A stretch of DNA of 64,000 bases, taken from Tenacibaculum sp. AHE14PA. Its GTDB lineage: Bacteria; Bacteroidota; Bacteroidia; Flavobacteriales; Flavobacteriaceae. Within the stretch, counting starts at the first letter, position 1, and each line of letters begins with the position of its first letter. A program made the position numbers and the translations under genes. The notes beneath the pieces are model-generated. The model saw nothing but the letters and a program-made list of their open reading frames with translations. It made no database searches and was not told where the DNA came from. The stretch covers positions 1,425,501 through 1,489,500 of the forward strand of contig NZ_CP058983.1 of NCBI RefSeq assembly GCF_019278465.1, written 5' to 3'. Of the stretch, positions 43,601-52,925 are shown in pieces.

Positions 43601-44365
43601 TTATTTTTCTGATAAATATGCTTGACGTACTTTTTTGAACAGATTAGATGAATATACAAAATCTACTACTGCTTTATTATCCGTTTTAAAAATTTCCTTA
43701 TGAGAGCCTTCCCATGCTTTTATTCCATCTTTAAGAAAAACAATTTTATCTCCTATTTCCATCACAGAATTCATATCATGCGTATTAATAATCGTTGTTA
43801 TTTTATACTCGTCTGTAATTTCTTGAATTAAATTATCGATTACAATTGATGTTTGCGGATCTAAACCTGAATTTGGTTCGTCACAAAACAAATATTTAGG
43901 TTTCATTACAATAGCACGTGCTATTGCAACACGTTTTTGCATTCCTCCTGATAGTTCTGCTGGAAATTTTTTATTTGAATTCTCTAAGTTCACTCGTTTT
44001 AAAACAAAGTTAACTCTATCTAGCATTTCGCTTTCTGGCTGCTTTGTAAACATTTTTAAAGGAAACATTACATTTTCCTCTACAGTTTGTGAATCAAACA
44101 GTGCACTTCCTTGAAAAACCATTCCTAGCTCTTTTCTAAAGTCTCTTTTATCTTCTATAGACATTTCATTATTTACGCGACCATCATATACGATACTTCC
44201 TTTTTCAGGAATGTGAAGCCCAATTAATGATTTTAAAAAAACTGTTTTACCAGAACCACTTTGTCCTATAATTAAACTTGTTTCTCCTGGAGAAAATGAA
44301 GTTGAAATTCCTTTTAAAATTTCAACACCATTAAACCCTTTATGTAAGTTATTTACTTCAATCAT
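43601..44365 (-). CDS. ABC transporter ATP-binding protein, MlaF-like
   Basis: 254 residues. Walker A GQSGSGKT (about 34-41), Q-loop in LGMVFQGSALFD, signature ELSGGMQKRVAIARAI, Walker B YLFCDEPNSGLDP and H-loop IINTHDM. Nearest to the MlaF/Ttg2A group that drives phospholipid transport between membranes. The start overlaps the end of the MlaE gene by one base (TAATG). No MCE-domain (MlaD) gene follows within the window, so the substrate-binding partner is elsewhere. Confidence 0.92.
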   Translation of the reverse strand: MIEVNNLHKGFNGVEILKGISTSFSPGETSLIIGQSGSGKTVFLKSLIGLHIPEKGSIVYDGRVNNEMSIEDKRDFRKELGMVFQGSALFDSQTVEENVMFPLKMFTKQPESEMLDRVNFVLKRVNLENSNKKFPAELSGGMQKRVAIARAIVMKPKYLFCDEPNSGLDPQTSIVIDNLIQEITDEYKITTIINTHDMNSVMEIGDKIVFLKDGIKAWEGSHKEIFKTDNKAVVDFVYSSNLFKKVRQAYLSEK

Positions 44366-45105
44366 TAGGTTAGCAACATTTGAGTTAATAAATAATTAGC
44401 GATAACAATAAGAACGGTTGTCCAAACAACAGATTGCGTACTTGCCTTACCCACTTCTAACGAACCACCTTTTACATAATACCCATGATAAGAGGGCACA
44501 GTAGCTATTAAAAAGGCAAAAATTAATGTTTTTATAATTGCATAGGTTAGTAAAAACGGATTGAAATCCATCTGTACACCTGCTATATAATCTACTCCAG
44601 AAAACAATCCTGATAGCACACCTGCTAACCATCCTCCGAAAATTCCTAAGAACATTCCAAGAACTATTAAAAAAGGGTAAAAGAATACCGTAGCTATTAT
44701 TTTAGGCAATACTAAATAATTTAATGAATTAATCCCCATTACTTCTAAGGCATCAATTTGTTCGGTAACACGCATTGCACCGATACTTGAAGTAATATAT
44801 GAACCTACTTTCCCTGCCAAAATAATAGAACAAAACGTAGGAGCAAATTCTAATATGATAGATCTTTTGGCTGCGAAACCTATTAAAGACCTTGGTATAA
44901 ACGGACTTTCTAAATTTAAAGCTGTCTGCAATGCTATTACTCCACCAATAAAAAAAGATATAAAAGCAATAATACCTAAAGATTTAAGACCTAATTCATC
45001 TATCTCTCTAAACAAAGCTTCTCTAAAAACACGTGCTCTCTGTGGTTTTGTAAATACTTGTTTTAGCATTCCAAAATACTTACCTATATGCTCAATGTAG
45101 TTCAT
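44365..45105 (-). CDS. ABC transporter permease, MlaE-like
   Basis: 246 residues with about five membrane helices. MlaE/permease-family signatures: FISFFIGGVIALQTALNLES, ILEFAPTFCSIILAGKVGSY, IGAMRVTEQIDALEVMGINS, LNYLVLPKIIATVFFYPFLI. Works with the ATPase encoded directly downstream, from which it overlaps by one base. Phospholipid transport is the family role; direction is unresolved. Confidence 0.93.
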   Translation of the reverse strand: MNYIEHIGKYFGMLKQVFTKPQRARVFREALFREIDELGLKSLGIIAFISFFIGGVIALQTALNLESPFIPRSLIGFAAKRSIILEFAPTFCSIILAGKVGSYITSSIGAMRVTEQIDALEVMGINSLNYLVLPKIIATVFFYPFLIVLGMFLGIFGGWLAGVLSGLFSGVDYIAGVQMDFNPFLLTYAIIKTLIFAFLIATVPSYHGYYVKGGSLEVGKASTQSVVWTTVLIVIANYLLTQMLLT

Positions 45106-45189
45106 TAAACTAATCTATTTTTCTTTTTGCTAAAGTATTAAAAAACCATTAACTCTTTGCTTTATTATCTATTTTAGTACGCATTTACT

Positions 45190-45197
45190 TACCTTTG
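45190..45197 (+). promoter_or_regulatory. Bacteroidota -7 element (TACCTTTG) for pafA
   Basis: A perfect TAnnTTTG match 32 bases before the pafA ATG. Confidence 0.5.
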
Positions 45198-45221
45198 ATT
45201 TTATAATTTTTAAAAATCAAA

Positions 45222-46868
45222 ATGAAAAAATTAATAACTTTAGCTGCCATTGCCTTGTTTGGTTTATATAGTTTTACCCCTATTAAAAAAAAGGACCCTA
45301 AAAAACCGAAACTAGTTATAGGTATTGTTATCGATCAGATGCGCTATGATTATCTTACTCGTTTTGCTAGTAAATATGGTAAAGATGGCTTTAATCGTTT
45401 ATTAAATGGTGGTTTTTCACTCGAAAACGCTCACTATAACTACATACCTACTTATACGGCTGTTGGGCATGCATCAATTTACACAGGTACTACCCCTGTA
45501 AATCACGCCATAATTAGTAACAATTGGTATGATAAATACTTAAAAGAAACTATTTATTGTGTTGATGACAGCAATTACAAAACTGTTGGAAATGATGGTA
45601 ATGGTGGTGAAAAATCACCTCAAAGAATGCTTACTACTACCGTTACAGATCAATTAAGATTGGCACAAAACATGAACGGAAAAACTATTGGTATTGCAAT
45701 TAAAGATCGTTCTGCTATTTTACCCGCTGGTCATACAGCTAATACTGCCTATTGGTTTGATGGAGGTAGCAAAGGCGATTGGATAACTTCGTCATACTAC
45801 CTAAATAAATTACCTAATTGGGTGCGAAAGTTTAATAACTCTAAAATTGTTGATAATTACCTAGCACAACCCTGGGAAACTCTTTATGATATTAATACTT
45901 ATACGGAAAGTATTGCTGACGATAATAACTTTGAAATGTCTTTTAAAGGAGAAGAAAAACCAGTTTTCCCTCACGATATTCCAAAATTAAAAGATAAAAA
46001 CAATAATTATAGTATTATAAAAGCAATTCCTGCTGGAAACTCTTTGACTACCGATTTTGCAAAAGCAGCTATCATAGGAGAGAATTTAGGCAAATCGGAT
46101 TACACTGATTTTTTAGCCGTTAGTTACTCTTCTACTGATTATGTTGGTCATCAATTTGGTGTTGCATCCAAAGAAGTTGAAGATACTTATTTACGTTTAG
46201 ATAAAGACTTGGCTAACTTTTTTCAGTTTTTAGATACACAAGTTGGCGAAGGTAATTACACCTTATTTTTAACTGCAGATCACGCAGCTGTTCAAGTTCC
46301 TAAGTTTTTAAAATCGGTTAAAATTCCTGCCAACTATTTTAGCTACAAAAAATTTAAAGAGTATGTAAACAATATTACTTTGAAATATTTTAAGTCTGAT
46401 GAATTAGTAGAAAATATTTCTAACTTTCAAATTTTCTTAGATAAAGAAAAAATTGAAGAATTAAAGCTTAACGCTAATGAAGTAGTTCAGAGAATTACTG
46501 ATCAAGTAATTAATTACAAAGGGATATATAAATCAGTAACTGCAAGAACTTTACAAACTACTTCTTTTACTTCTGGAATTTTAAACTCATTACAAAACGG
46601 TTATAATCAAAAATTTTCGGGAGATATTTTATTAATTCCTAATCCGTCTACACTAAGTACTTATTACAAAGATGGTGGAACCTCACATGGTTCAGGATAT
46701 TCTTATGATACTCACATACCTATTATTTTTTATGGTAACGGAATTAAACAAGGTGCTTCTAAAAAGAAATATGAAATTATAGATATTGCTCCTACAATCT
46801 CTAACCTATTACAAATTGAATTTCCCAACGGTTCAACAGGTAAAATTATAGAAGAAGTTTTAAATTAA
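45222..46868 (+). CDS. pafA: PafA-type alkaline phosphatase
   Basis: 548 residues with a signal peptide (MKKLITLAAIALFGLYSF). Alkaline-phosphatase superfamily with the PafA active site: nucleophile Thr79 in YTAVGHASIYTG, Asn100, and Lys161/Arg163 in IKDRSA, positions almost equal to Thr79/Asn100/Lys162/Arg164 of the flavobacterial enzyme. Metal ligands: IDQMRYDY (Asp38), SYSSTDYVGHQFG (Asp and His), TADHAAVQ (Asp-His) and THIPIIFYGNG (His). A calcium-independent periplasmic phosphomonoesterase that releases phosphate. Own promoter and terminator. Confidence 0.94.
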   Translation: MKKLITLAAIALFGLYSFTPIKKKDPKKPKLVIGIVIDQMRYDYLTRFASKYGKDGFNRLLNGGFSLENAHYNYIPTYTAVGHASIYTGTTPVNHAIISNNWYDKYLKETIYCVDDSNYKTVGNDGNGGEKSPQRMLTTTVTDQLRLAQNMNGKTIGIAIKDRSAILPAGHTANTAYWFDGGSKGDWITSSYYLNKLPNWVRKFNNSKIVDNYLAQPWETLYDINTYTESIADDNNFEMSFKGEEKPVFPHDIPKLKDKNNNYSIIKAIPAGNSLTTDFAKAAIIGENLGKSDYTDFLAVSYSSTDYVGHQFGVASKEVEDTYLRLDKDLANFFQFLDTQVGEGNYTLFLTADHAAVQVPKFLKSVKIPANYFSYKKFKEYVNNITLKYFKSDELVENISNFQIFLDKEKIEELKLNANEVVQRITDQVINYKGIYKSVTARTLQTTSFTSGILNSLQNGYNQKFSGDILLIPNPSTLSTYYKDGGTSHGSGYSYDTHIPIIFYGNGIKQGASKKKYEIIDIAPTISNLLQIEFPNGSTGKIIEEVLN

Positions 46869-46900
46869 AAAAAGCGCTCATAGAGCGCTTTTTTTAATTT
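46862..46900. terminator. Terminator of pafA (works on both strands)
   Basis: AAATTAAAAAAAGCGCTC-ATA-GAGCGCTTTTTTTAATTT, perfect arms that include the pafA stop codon. It could also end the minus-strand YqaE transcript. Confidence 0.85.
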
Positions 46901-46949
46901 AAATAGGATATAGAACTATAACACAGAAGAGGTAGATATATGTATTTAT

Positions 46950-47066
46950 TTAACTATTTTTTTTATTCTTAACCTTACAGTATATCTTACTCATTTTTCT
47001 ATTATTTGATTTAATTATATAATTATAAAAAATGACAGTAAGTAGTATAATAAAAATGTAAATCAT
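46950..47066 (-). CDS. 38-residue putative membrane microprotein
   Basis: The ORF starts MIYIFIILLTVIFYNYIIKS (one membrane helix) and ends in a basic tail NNRKMSKIYCKVKNKKNS. It lies 63 bases downstream of the YqaE gene on the same strand and ends before the pafA terminator, so a two-gene transcript is possible. Its size and simple composition leave real doubt. Confidence 0.3.
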   Translation of the reverse strand: MIYIFIILLTVIFYNYIIKSNNRKMSKIYCKVKNKKNS

Positions 47067-47129
47067 ATTGTTATAAATTTGTTTTCTAATTAGTTAAAAA
47101 CATAATTTCACAAAAAGTCACATTTTTAT

Positions 47130-47285
47130 TTATTTTGGATTATTTAATATTATAAGTGCTGCAATAACACCTGGTACCCAACCGCATAAAGTTAGTAGAA
47201 ATACTATTATAATTGAACCACAGCCTTTTCCTATTACTGCTAATGGCGGAAAAAAAACAGCCAATAAAACTCTTAATAAACTCAT
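47130..47285 (-). CDS. YqaE/Pmp3-family membrane microprotein
   Basis: 51 residues, too short for usual ORF cut-offs. It has the two-helix Pmp3/UPF0057 pattern: RVLLAVFFPPLAVIGKGCGS, then LLTLCGWVPGVIAALIILNN. The FPPLAV...G......LTLCGWVPGVIAA pattern is diagnostic. Family members are salt/cold/stress-induced plasma-membrane peptides in yeast, plants and bacteria. Divergent from the T9SS-sorted gene. The remaining intergenic bases 47286-47399 hold nothing further besides that gene's promoter. Confidence 0.88.
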   Translation of the reverse strand: MSLLRVLLAVFFPPLAVIGKGCGSIIIVFLLTLCGWVPGVIAALIILNNPK

Positions 47286-47399
47286 TTTAATTTTTAGTTA
47301 ATTTAATATATAATAAAGACTACTGTTCTTAAAAATTGTTACAAATATTATAATACAAAATATTTCTAATTAAGCATTGTCTGTGATTATTCAACAGTT

Positions 47400-47407
47400 T
47401 ATATTTG
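47400..47407 (+). promoter_or_regulatory. Bacteroidota promoter (TTG at 47377, TATATTTG at 47400)
   Basis: A perfect TAnnTTTG with a TTG -33 element 20 bases upstream. The start codon is only 13 bases downstream, so the transcript would be almost leaderless. Confidence 0.55.
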
Positions 47408-47419
47408 TAAAAAAAAGCT

Positions 47420-50194
47420 TTGAAAAATTTATCACCCCTAAAGTTAATTTACACTTTACTTCTTTTATCTTCTTTAAATTTATTTGCTCAATTAGAAGCC
47501 CATTTAATCGAAAACCAAGGTTGGGTTAAAGGTAATTATGTTGAAATAGGTATTAATGAAAAAGGTGTTTTTGGTACTAAAAAGAATAACAAACCTACAT
47601 CATTTCATGAAAACAGAGAATTTAGTAATTTATTATTTGGTTTTATAGCAAATCCTAAGAAAGATAATTGGGTAGATTATGATGGCGACTTCTTTACCCC
47701 TGGTGAAGCAGAAGAAGGTTTTTCTATTGAAATAGATGGTATAAATCACAATAACAATAATGTTTCCTTCTTTGATGGTGTTATGGGAGGAATAGTTAGT
47801 AGTAAAAAAATAGAATCTGACTGCTTCGAAAGTTTAGCACAAATTATATGGGAAGGTTCTGTAGATGGTTTGCAAATAAAAAGATCTTACAGTGTTACTG
47901 AAAACGGAACGTTTATTCAAATGATCACTTCAATCAGTAATACATCAAATGACATAAAAAAGAATGTTTTTTTTATGCACAATGTAGATCCTGACAATAA
48001 TGTTTCTCTTTCTTCTGTTTACGCGACTAATTTAGAAATATTAAGTCAACCTAGTGCCAGTGATGATATAGCACTTGTTATGGCAACTCAAGATGCTGTT
48101 GGTGGTGTTGAAGATACTGACGGATCTGCTGTTAGTTTTTATGCAAATGATAAAAGAGCTAAAGTTAGTTTTGGTGGCTTTTCTAACAGGAGTGCTAGTA
48201 ATATTTGGAATGGTACAACTGTAACAAATACTATTGGGGCAACAACTTTCGATGACATTGCCATGTCTATCTCTTTTAATATAGGAAATATTGCTCCAAA
48301 AGAAACTAAAAATTTTGTTTACTACTATTTCTTAAAAGAAGTAGATAAAACATTTGTTCCTATAATTGTAAACATATCTACATCTAATCCCACAGAATGT
48401 AACGGAAATGATGGGAGTTTACTTTTATCTGGTTTAAACGCTAATGAAGATTATACAATTAGCTATAGTCAAAACGGAACTCCAATTCCAGAAAAAACAT
48501 ATACAACTGATAATTTAGGAAATATTGAAATAGCTAACTTAATAGTGGGTGATTATTCTGACTTTAAAATAGGAGACACAACCTGTACTTCTAAATTAGA
48601 CACAACCTACTCCCTAAATCCACCTGCTCCGTTAAATCCTACATTTTTAACTAAAAACCCTACGAAATGTGATGGAAACGATGGAAGTATAATTTTAACC
48701 GATTTAAATGCTAATGAAAATTACATTATTAGCTATATTAAAAATGGAATATTAATCCCTGATGCAACCTTTACTACAAATAGTTTAGGTGAAATTGAGA
48801 TTATTAATTTAATAGAAGGCGATTATTCTGACTTTAAAATTACTTATAAGAGTTGCGTTACACAACTTAGTTCAACTCACACATTAAGCCCTCCAACACC
48901 CTTAAACCCCGTATTTAGCAGCGTAAACCCTACAAACTGTAATGGAGATGATGGTACTATTATTATTTCTGGACTAACAGATGGTGAGCAAACAGTAATT
49001 AACTACAAAGTAAACGGAACAGCTGCTCCTGAAACAATTTACGCACCTAATAGTGCTGGTGAAATAGCACTAAATAACCTTTCAAATGGTACTTTTTCAG
49101 ATTTTAGTTTAGAATATATCTCTTCAAGTTGCTCTAGAACTCCAAGTGATATTATTGTTTTAAATGGTACAACTCCTTTTACTACAACAAACATACCCGA
49201 TCAGTCTTTTTGTGATATTAATTTTGACTTTATAACCAATATTCAACTTAGCGTAGTTGACAATATTGCATTAGGTGTTTTAAGCTCTTCTGAATTTTCA
49301 GTATCTTATCATTCTTCTATAGATAATGCAAATAATAGTATAGATCTTGATAAAAACAATTATAACACTACTGGTATACCTACTTATTCTTTATTTGCTA
49401 AAATTAAAAACAATACAACAGGTTGTTATGAGATAGAACCTTTTATAATACTTATAAATACTCCTGCTAATTTTGAAATAGAAGATCTTTTTTTATGTAA
49501 AACTACAGATGACAACTTTATAACGCCCGAAATTGACACAAACCTAGATGATAGTTTATATACTTTTCAATGGTATTTAAATGATGTTTTATTACCTGAA
49601 ACAACACCTAACATTTTTATTAATACAGCAGGGACATATAAAGTAAAAGCAACTACAATAACTACAGGATGCTCTATTACCGAAGAAGCTGAAGTTATCC
49701 CTTCTGGAGAACCAGATAAATTAGATTTATTTTTAAATTCAGAATTATTTGCTAACAATCACACAATAACTATAAATGCCCTTGGTAGCGGAAATTACAT
49801 ATACAGACTTAATGATGAGCCTTTTCAAGAAAGCCCAGTTTTTGAAAATGTTCCTGCTGGTTTTAATACTTTTTATGTTTTAGATGAGAACGGTTGTGGT
49901 GAAACAAGTATCAGTAAAACTATTATTGATTACCCAAGATTCTTTACTCCTAACAACGATGGATCTAACGATACATGGCAAATCATAGGAATAGAATATC
50001 TAACAAACCCAACAGTTCAAATAGCTAACAGGTTTGGTAAACCATTATTTACATTAACAAAAGGATCTAAAGGCTGGGATGGTTTTTATAACGGTATAAG
50101 AATGCCTAAAAACGACTATTGGTTTATATTAACTTACACTAATGATTATGGAATAAAGCAACAGGTTAAATCGCATTTCTCTTTAATATATTAA
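47420..50194 (+). CDS. Cell-surface repeat protein with T9SS type B C-terminal sorting domain
   Basis: 924 residues from a TTG start; the signal peptide follows (LKLIYTLLLLSSLNLFAQ). Residues about 20-300 form a beta-rich domain. Three tandem repeats of about 90 residues follow (about 322-590), each opening NPTxCxGxDG and with GDYSDFKI-type ends, as in SprB-like repeats. Then more beta domains, and a type B (gliding motility-associated, TIGR04131-like) sorting domain at about 830-924: RFFTPNNDGSNDTWQI, VQIANRFGKPLF, GWDGFYNGIRMP, DYWFILTY. Secreted by the type IX system and attached to the surface, a probable adhesin. Its own promoter lies 13 bases before the TTG. Confidence 0.88.
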   Translation: MKNLSPLKLIYTLLLLSSLNLFAQLEAHLIENQGWVKGNYVEIGINEKGVFGTKKNNKPTSFHENREFSNLLFGFIANPKKDNWVDYDGDFFTPGEAEEGFSIEIDGINHNNNNVSFFDGVMGGIVSSKKIESDCFESLAQIIWEGSVDGLQIKRSYSVTENGTFIQMITSISNTSNDIKKNVFFMHNVDPDNNVSLSSVYATNLEILSQPSASDDIALVMATQDAVGGVEDTDGSAVSFYANDKRAKVSFGGFSNRSASNIWNGTTVTNTIGATTFDDIAMSISFNIGNIAPKETKNFVYYYFLKEVDKTFVPIIVNISTSNPTECNGNDGSLLLSGLNANEDYTISYSQNGTPIPEKTYTTDNLGNIEIANLIVGDYSDFKIGDTTCTSKLDTTYSLNPPAPLNPTFLTKNPTKCDGNDGSIILTDLNANENYIISYIKNGILIPDATFTTNSLGEIEIINLIEGDYSDFKITYKSCVTQLSSTHTLSPPTPLNPVFSSVNPTNCNGDDGTIIISGLTDGEQTVINYKVNGTAAPETIYAPNSAGEIALNNLSNGTFSDFSLEYISSSCSRTPSDIIVLNGTTPFTTTNIPDQSFCDINFDFITNIQLSVVDNIALGVLSSSEFSVSYHSSIDNANNSIDLDKNNYNTTGIPTYSLFAKIKNNTTGCYEIEPFIILINTPANFEIEDLFLCKTTDDNFITPEIDTNLDDSLYTFQWYLNDVLLPETTPNIFINTAGTYKVKATTITTGCSITEEAEVIPSGEPDKLDLFLNSELFANNHTITINALGSGNYIYRLNDEPFQESPVFENVPAGFNTFYVLDENGCGETSISKTIIDYPRFFTPNNDGSNDTWQIIGIEYLTNPTVQIANRFGKPLFTLTKGSKGWDGFYNGIRMPKNDYWFILTYTNDYGIKQQVKSHFSLIY
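48385..49190 (+). repeat. Three tandem repeats of about 270 bp within the T9SS-sorted protein gene
   Basis: Units begin near 48385, 48655 and 48925. Each encodes NPTxCxGxDGxxxxxxL followed by a strand-rich body. Confidence 0.75.
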
Positions 50195-50209
50195 GTAATT
50201 CTACTTCAT

Positions 50210-50249
50210 AAAAAAGTCTCCTTTATAAATTATAAAGGAGACTTTTTTT
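50210..50249. terminator. Bidirectional terminator
   Basis: AAAAAAGTCTCCTTTATAA-loop complement with a T run, between two convergent genes. Confidence 0.85.
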
Positions 50250-50265
50250 TAGAACCTGTTAAAAT

Positions 50266-52770
50266 CTACATTAATTTCCCGAAGAAAATAGCGTTCATTA
50301 ACAATTTGTTTGTTCCAAACCAAAAAGCTCTAAAGTTTGTATTGTCTGTAAAAACAATAACCTTACCAGACCCTAATCTATTAACTTTAAACGGAACCGT
50401 GTTTTTTAATACATTCAAGTTTTCTTTAGAGACATAACCACTCAATAAAGGGCTGTCGGTATATTGTATCGGATTATTATAACTCTTTTTGTCTGCCTGA
50501 ATAAACTGACGTGTATTTCTAAATAAAGCGATTTTATCACTCTTGTATCCGAAATTTACAGGATGCGAACGATCTGTTTTTGCTTCAAAAATTGCACCAC
50601 CGATTACTTGTGCACCTGATTGTAACGATTTATTTTCAAACGATATATTTTCAACTGTATCTATCTTTGTTTTATTAAATTTTAAATCGATGAATTTTTT
50701 ATTAGACAACCAATTAACTGCATTTCTATATCCTATTAGAACACCACCGTTTCGTACCCAAACTTTTAACTTGTCTTCTAATCTTTTATCAACCGAATAA
50801 CTATTAGGCACAACAATCGTTGTATACTTATCTAAGTTTATTCTTGAAGCATACGAAACATCTAACTTGGTTAATTTCATTTCAAAACGCTGATCTAATA
50901 AATGCCAAATTTCACCAGCATCATAACTCGTCATCCCGCTACCAACTAACATCGCTATTTTTTGTGGTTTTATTACTCTGAAGTTCCTACTCCCTAAATC
51001 AATTCCCTCATTTAACCCCGTAGCAACACCTTTTAGGTTAATATGATTCTTAACCGCAATTTTATTTAAAAACTCATATAATTCTGAGTTGTTTAATTTC
51101 TGATTTTGAGCTGGAATAAAAATAGTTCCATAATCAAACGATTCTCCATTATTTTTAAACTGCTTCATAGCCACTTTTGCACGCAATCCTTTTTCTAAAA
51201 TCGTATTTAAAGCTTTCGGAGTTTCATATTCATTCCAAGAAAACAAATACCCAACACTACTTTTATTTTTAATTGTTCCTTCTTTTTTCTTTAAATCAAC
51301 AATCTCTTCCCCTGCTTTTGATAAAGAAATATTATCAGCAAAATCTACTCCAAAGGCATGATTGAATGTCCATGCAGAAACATCGTAAAATAAACTATCT
51401 TTAAAAGTAGTTCGTACATCAAACATTGCTTTTACCAATCGGTTATTCTTCTGATTCATTGGTACAACATAACTATACCCTTTTTTAAAATTTTTTCCTT
51501 TTGATGTAAAATCAGTTTTTAATTCGTGTATTTTTATTTGATGCTTTTTTAAAACTGCTGCTAAATGATAGGTTTTTACAGCATCTTTTTCATCTCCAAA
51601 AACAATCGCTTTATTATCTCCTGAATGTCGAGATTTCTCATAAAAACTTTGTTGATATTTTAAGATTTTTACACGCATATTTTTAGCTGCTTCTAAAGTT
51701 GATAAAGTAGCTGTAAATTGATTGCGAATTGTAAACGGAAAAGTTAACACTCCGTTTTCACTTTCTTGTGCATGTCCACGAGAACTTCCTTGCTCGAACA
51801 AAATACCGATACTTCCGTTAATATCTGGGAATGTTGAGCCTTTTCCGTAGTAAAAATCATCAAAACTTTCTTCACTATAATACGTTGATCCTATTTTATC
51901 AAAAGCCTTTGCATGGTAGGTTGCAATTTCTTTGGTTAAATCCTGGTTCATCTGCGGCGTTAACGGATTTGTTCTACTCGGAATTCCCGGTTGAAAAAAG
52001 AAACTCGAGTTGGTTCCCATTTCATGATGATCGGTTAAAATATTTGGTAACCATTTATGAAAAGAAGCTATTCTTGCAGCACTTTCAGGTAACTGAACTG
52101 GCAACCAATCACGGTTCATATCAAACCAATAGTGATTTGTTCTTCCGCCAGGCCAAACTTCATGATATTCTCTATCATTAGGGTCAGGGTTTATATTGTC
52201 CGCCTTGTTTGTATTTACCCAATATGCAAAACGCTGTAAACCATCAGGATTCAAAGATGGATCGAACAATATAATTGTATTCTCTAATAACTCATCAATT
52301 TTAGCTCCTTCTGCAGCTGCTAAATAATAAGCCGATGCTAATGCAGAGTTTGTTCCACTAGGTTCATTTCCATGAATAGAAAAACCCTGATAAACCACTA
52401 TAGGTTGACTCGAAACATTTACCGAAGCATCATCAGTCGCTTTTATGTGTTGCTTTCTAATTTGCTCTAAATTTTCATGATTTTTAGGCGAAGTAATTGT
52501 TAATAATAATAAAGGTCTTCCTTCATAGGTTTGCCCTCTATCTTCAATAAAAACTCTATCAGAAGCCTTTGCCAAAGCTTTCATATATTCTACCAACTTA
52601 TCGTGTGTTACATGCCACTCTCCTACTTCATGACCTATAACCGATTTTGGTGTTGGTATATTTTTAGCATAAGAAACATCATTAGGTAGGTAATACGATA
52701 AATCTAATTTTTGTTGTGCAGTTACAGAGATTGATACCATTATCAATAGTAGTAAAAAAGCTTTTTTCAT
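50266..52770 (-). CDS. M14-family zinc carboxypeptidase, exported
   Basis: 834 residues with a signal peptide (to about residue 19, VTAQQ). The M14 domain is at about 45-350: zinc ligands His133 and Glu136 in SIHGNEPSG, NPDGLQRF substrate region, and a later His in TDHHEMGTNSSFFFQPG (His248/249). The remaining about 450 residues form at least one more domain, with a Rossmann-like stretch (KIAMLVGSGMTSYDAGEIWH) resembling a glutamine-amidotransferase-like fold. Large M14 proteins of this kind are common in Bacteroidota and probably digest peptides outside the cell. Own promoter. Confidence 0.9.
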   Translation of the reverse strand: MKKAFLLLLIMVSISVTAQQKLDLSYYLPNDVSYAKNIPTPKSVIGHEVGEWHVTHDKLVEYMKALAKASDRVFIEDRGQTYEGRPLLLLTITSPKNHENLEQIRKQHIKATDDASVNVSSQPIVVYQGFSIHGNEPSGTNSALASAYYLAAAEGAKIDELLENTIILFDPSLNPDGLQRFAYWVNTNKADNINPDPNDREYHEVWPGGRTNHYWFDMNRDWLPVQLPESAARIASFHKWLPNILTDHHEMGTNSSFFFQPGIPSRTNPLTPQMNQDLTKEIATYHAKAFDKIGSTYYSEESFDDFYYGKGSTFPDINGSIGILFEQGSSRGHAQESENGVLTFPFTIRNQFTATLSTLEAAKNMRVKILKYQQSFYEKSRHSGDNKAIVFGDEKDAVKTYHLAAVLKKHQIKIHELKTDFTSKGKNFKKGYSYVVPMNQKNNRLVKAMFDVRTTFKDSLFYDVSAWTFNHAFGVDFADNISLSKAGEEIVDLKKKEGTIKNKSSVGYLFSWNEYETPKALNTILEKGLRAKVAMKQFKNNGESFDYGTIFIPAQNQKLNNSELYEFLNKIAVKNHINLKGVATGLNEGIDLGSRNFRVIKPQKIAMLVGSGMTSYDAGEIWHLLDQRFEMKLTKLDVSYASRINLDKYTTIVVPNSYSVDKRLEDKLKVWVRNGGVLIGYRNAVNWLSNKKFIDLKFNKTKIDTVENISFENKSLQSGAQVIGGAIFEAKTDRSHPVNFGYKSDKIALFRNTRQFIQADKKSYNNPIQYTDSPLLSGYVSKENLNVLKNTVPFKVNRLGSGKVIVFTDNTNFRAFWFGTNKLLMNAIFFGKLM

Positions 52771-52794
52771 TTGTTATGTTGTTTAATAAGCTAA

Positions 52795-52802
52795 CAAATA
52801 TA
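52795..52802 (-). promoter_or_regulatory. Bacteroidota -7 element (TATATTTG) for the M14 peptidase
   Basis: A perfect TAnnTTTG match 25 bases upstream of the ATG at 52770. Confidence 0.5.
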
Positions 52803-52925
52803 TTAAATCTAAAAATGCTTTTTTTCCAATAGCAAATAATTCGTTTTCAACTATTAAAAAACCCTTTCCTAACACTTCTTATAAATTGGAAGTAATACGT
52901 ATATTGCGTTTTAAAAAAACAACTT

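Noticed and set aside
51831..52181. 116-codon plus-strand ORF opposite the M14 peptidase
   Set aside because: Antisense shadow of the zinc-binding domain, with unnatural composition.
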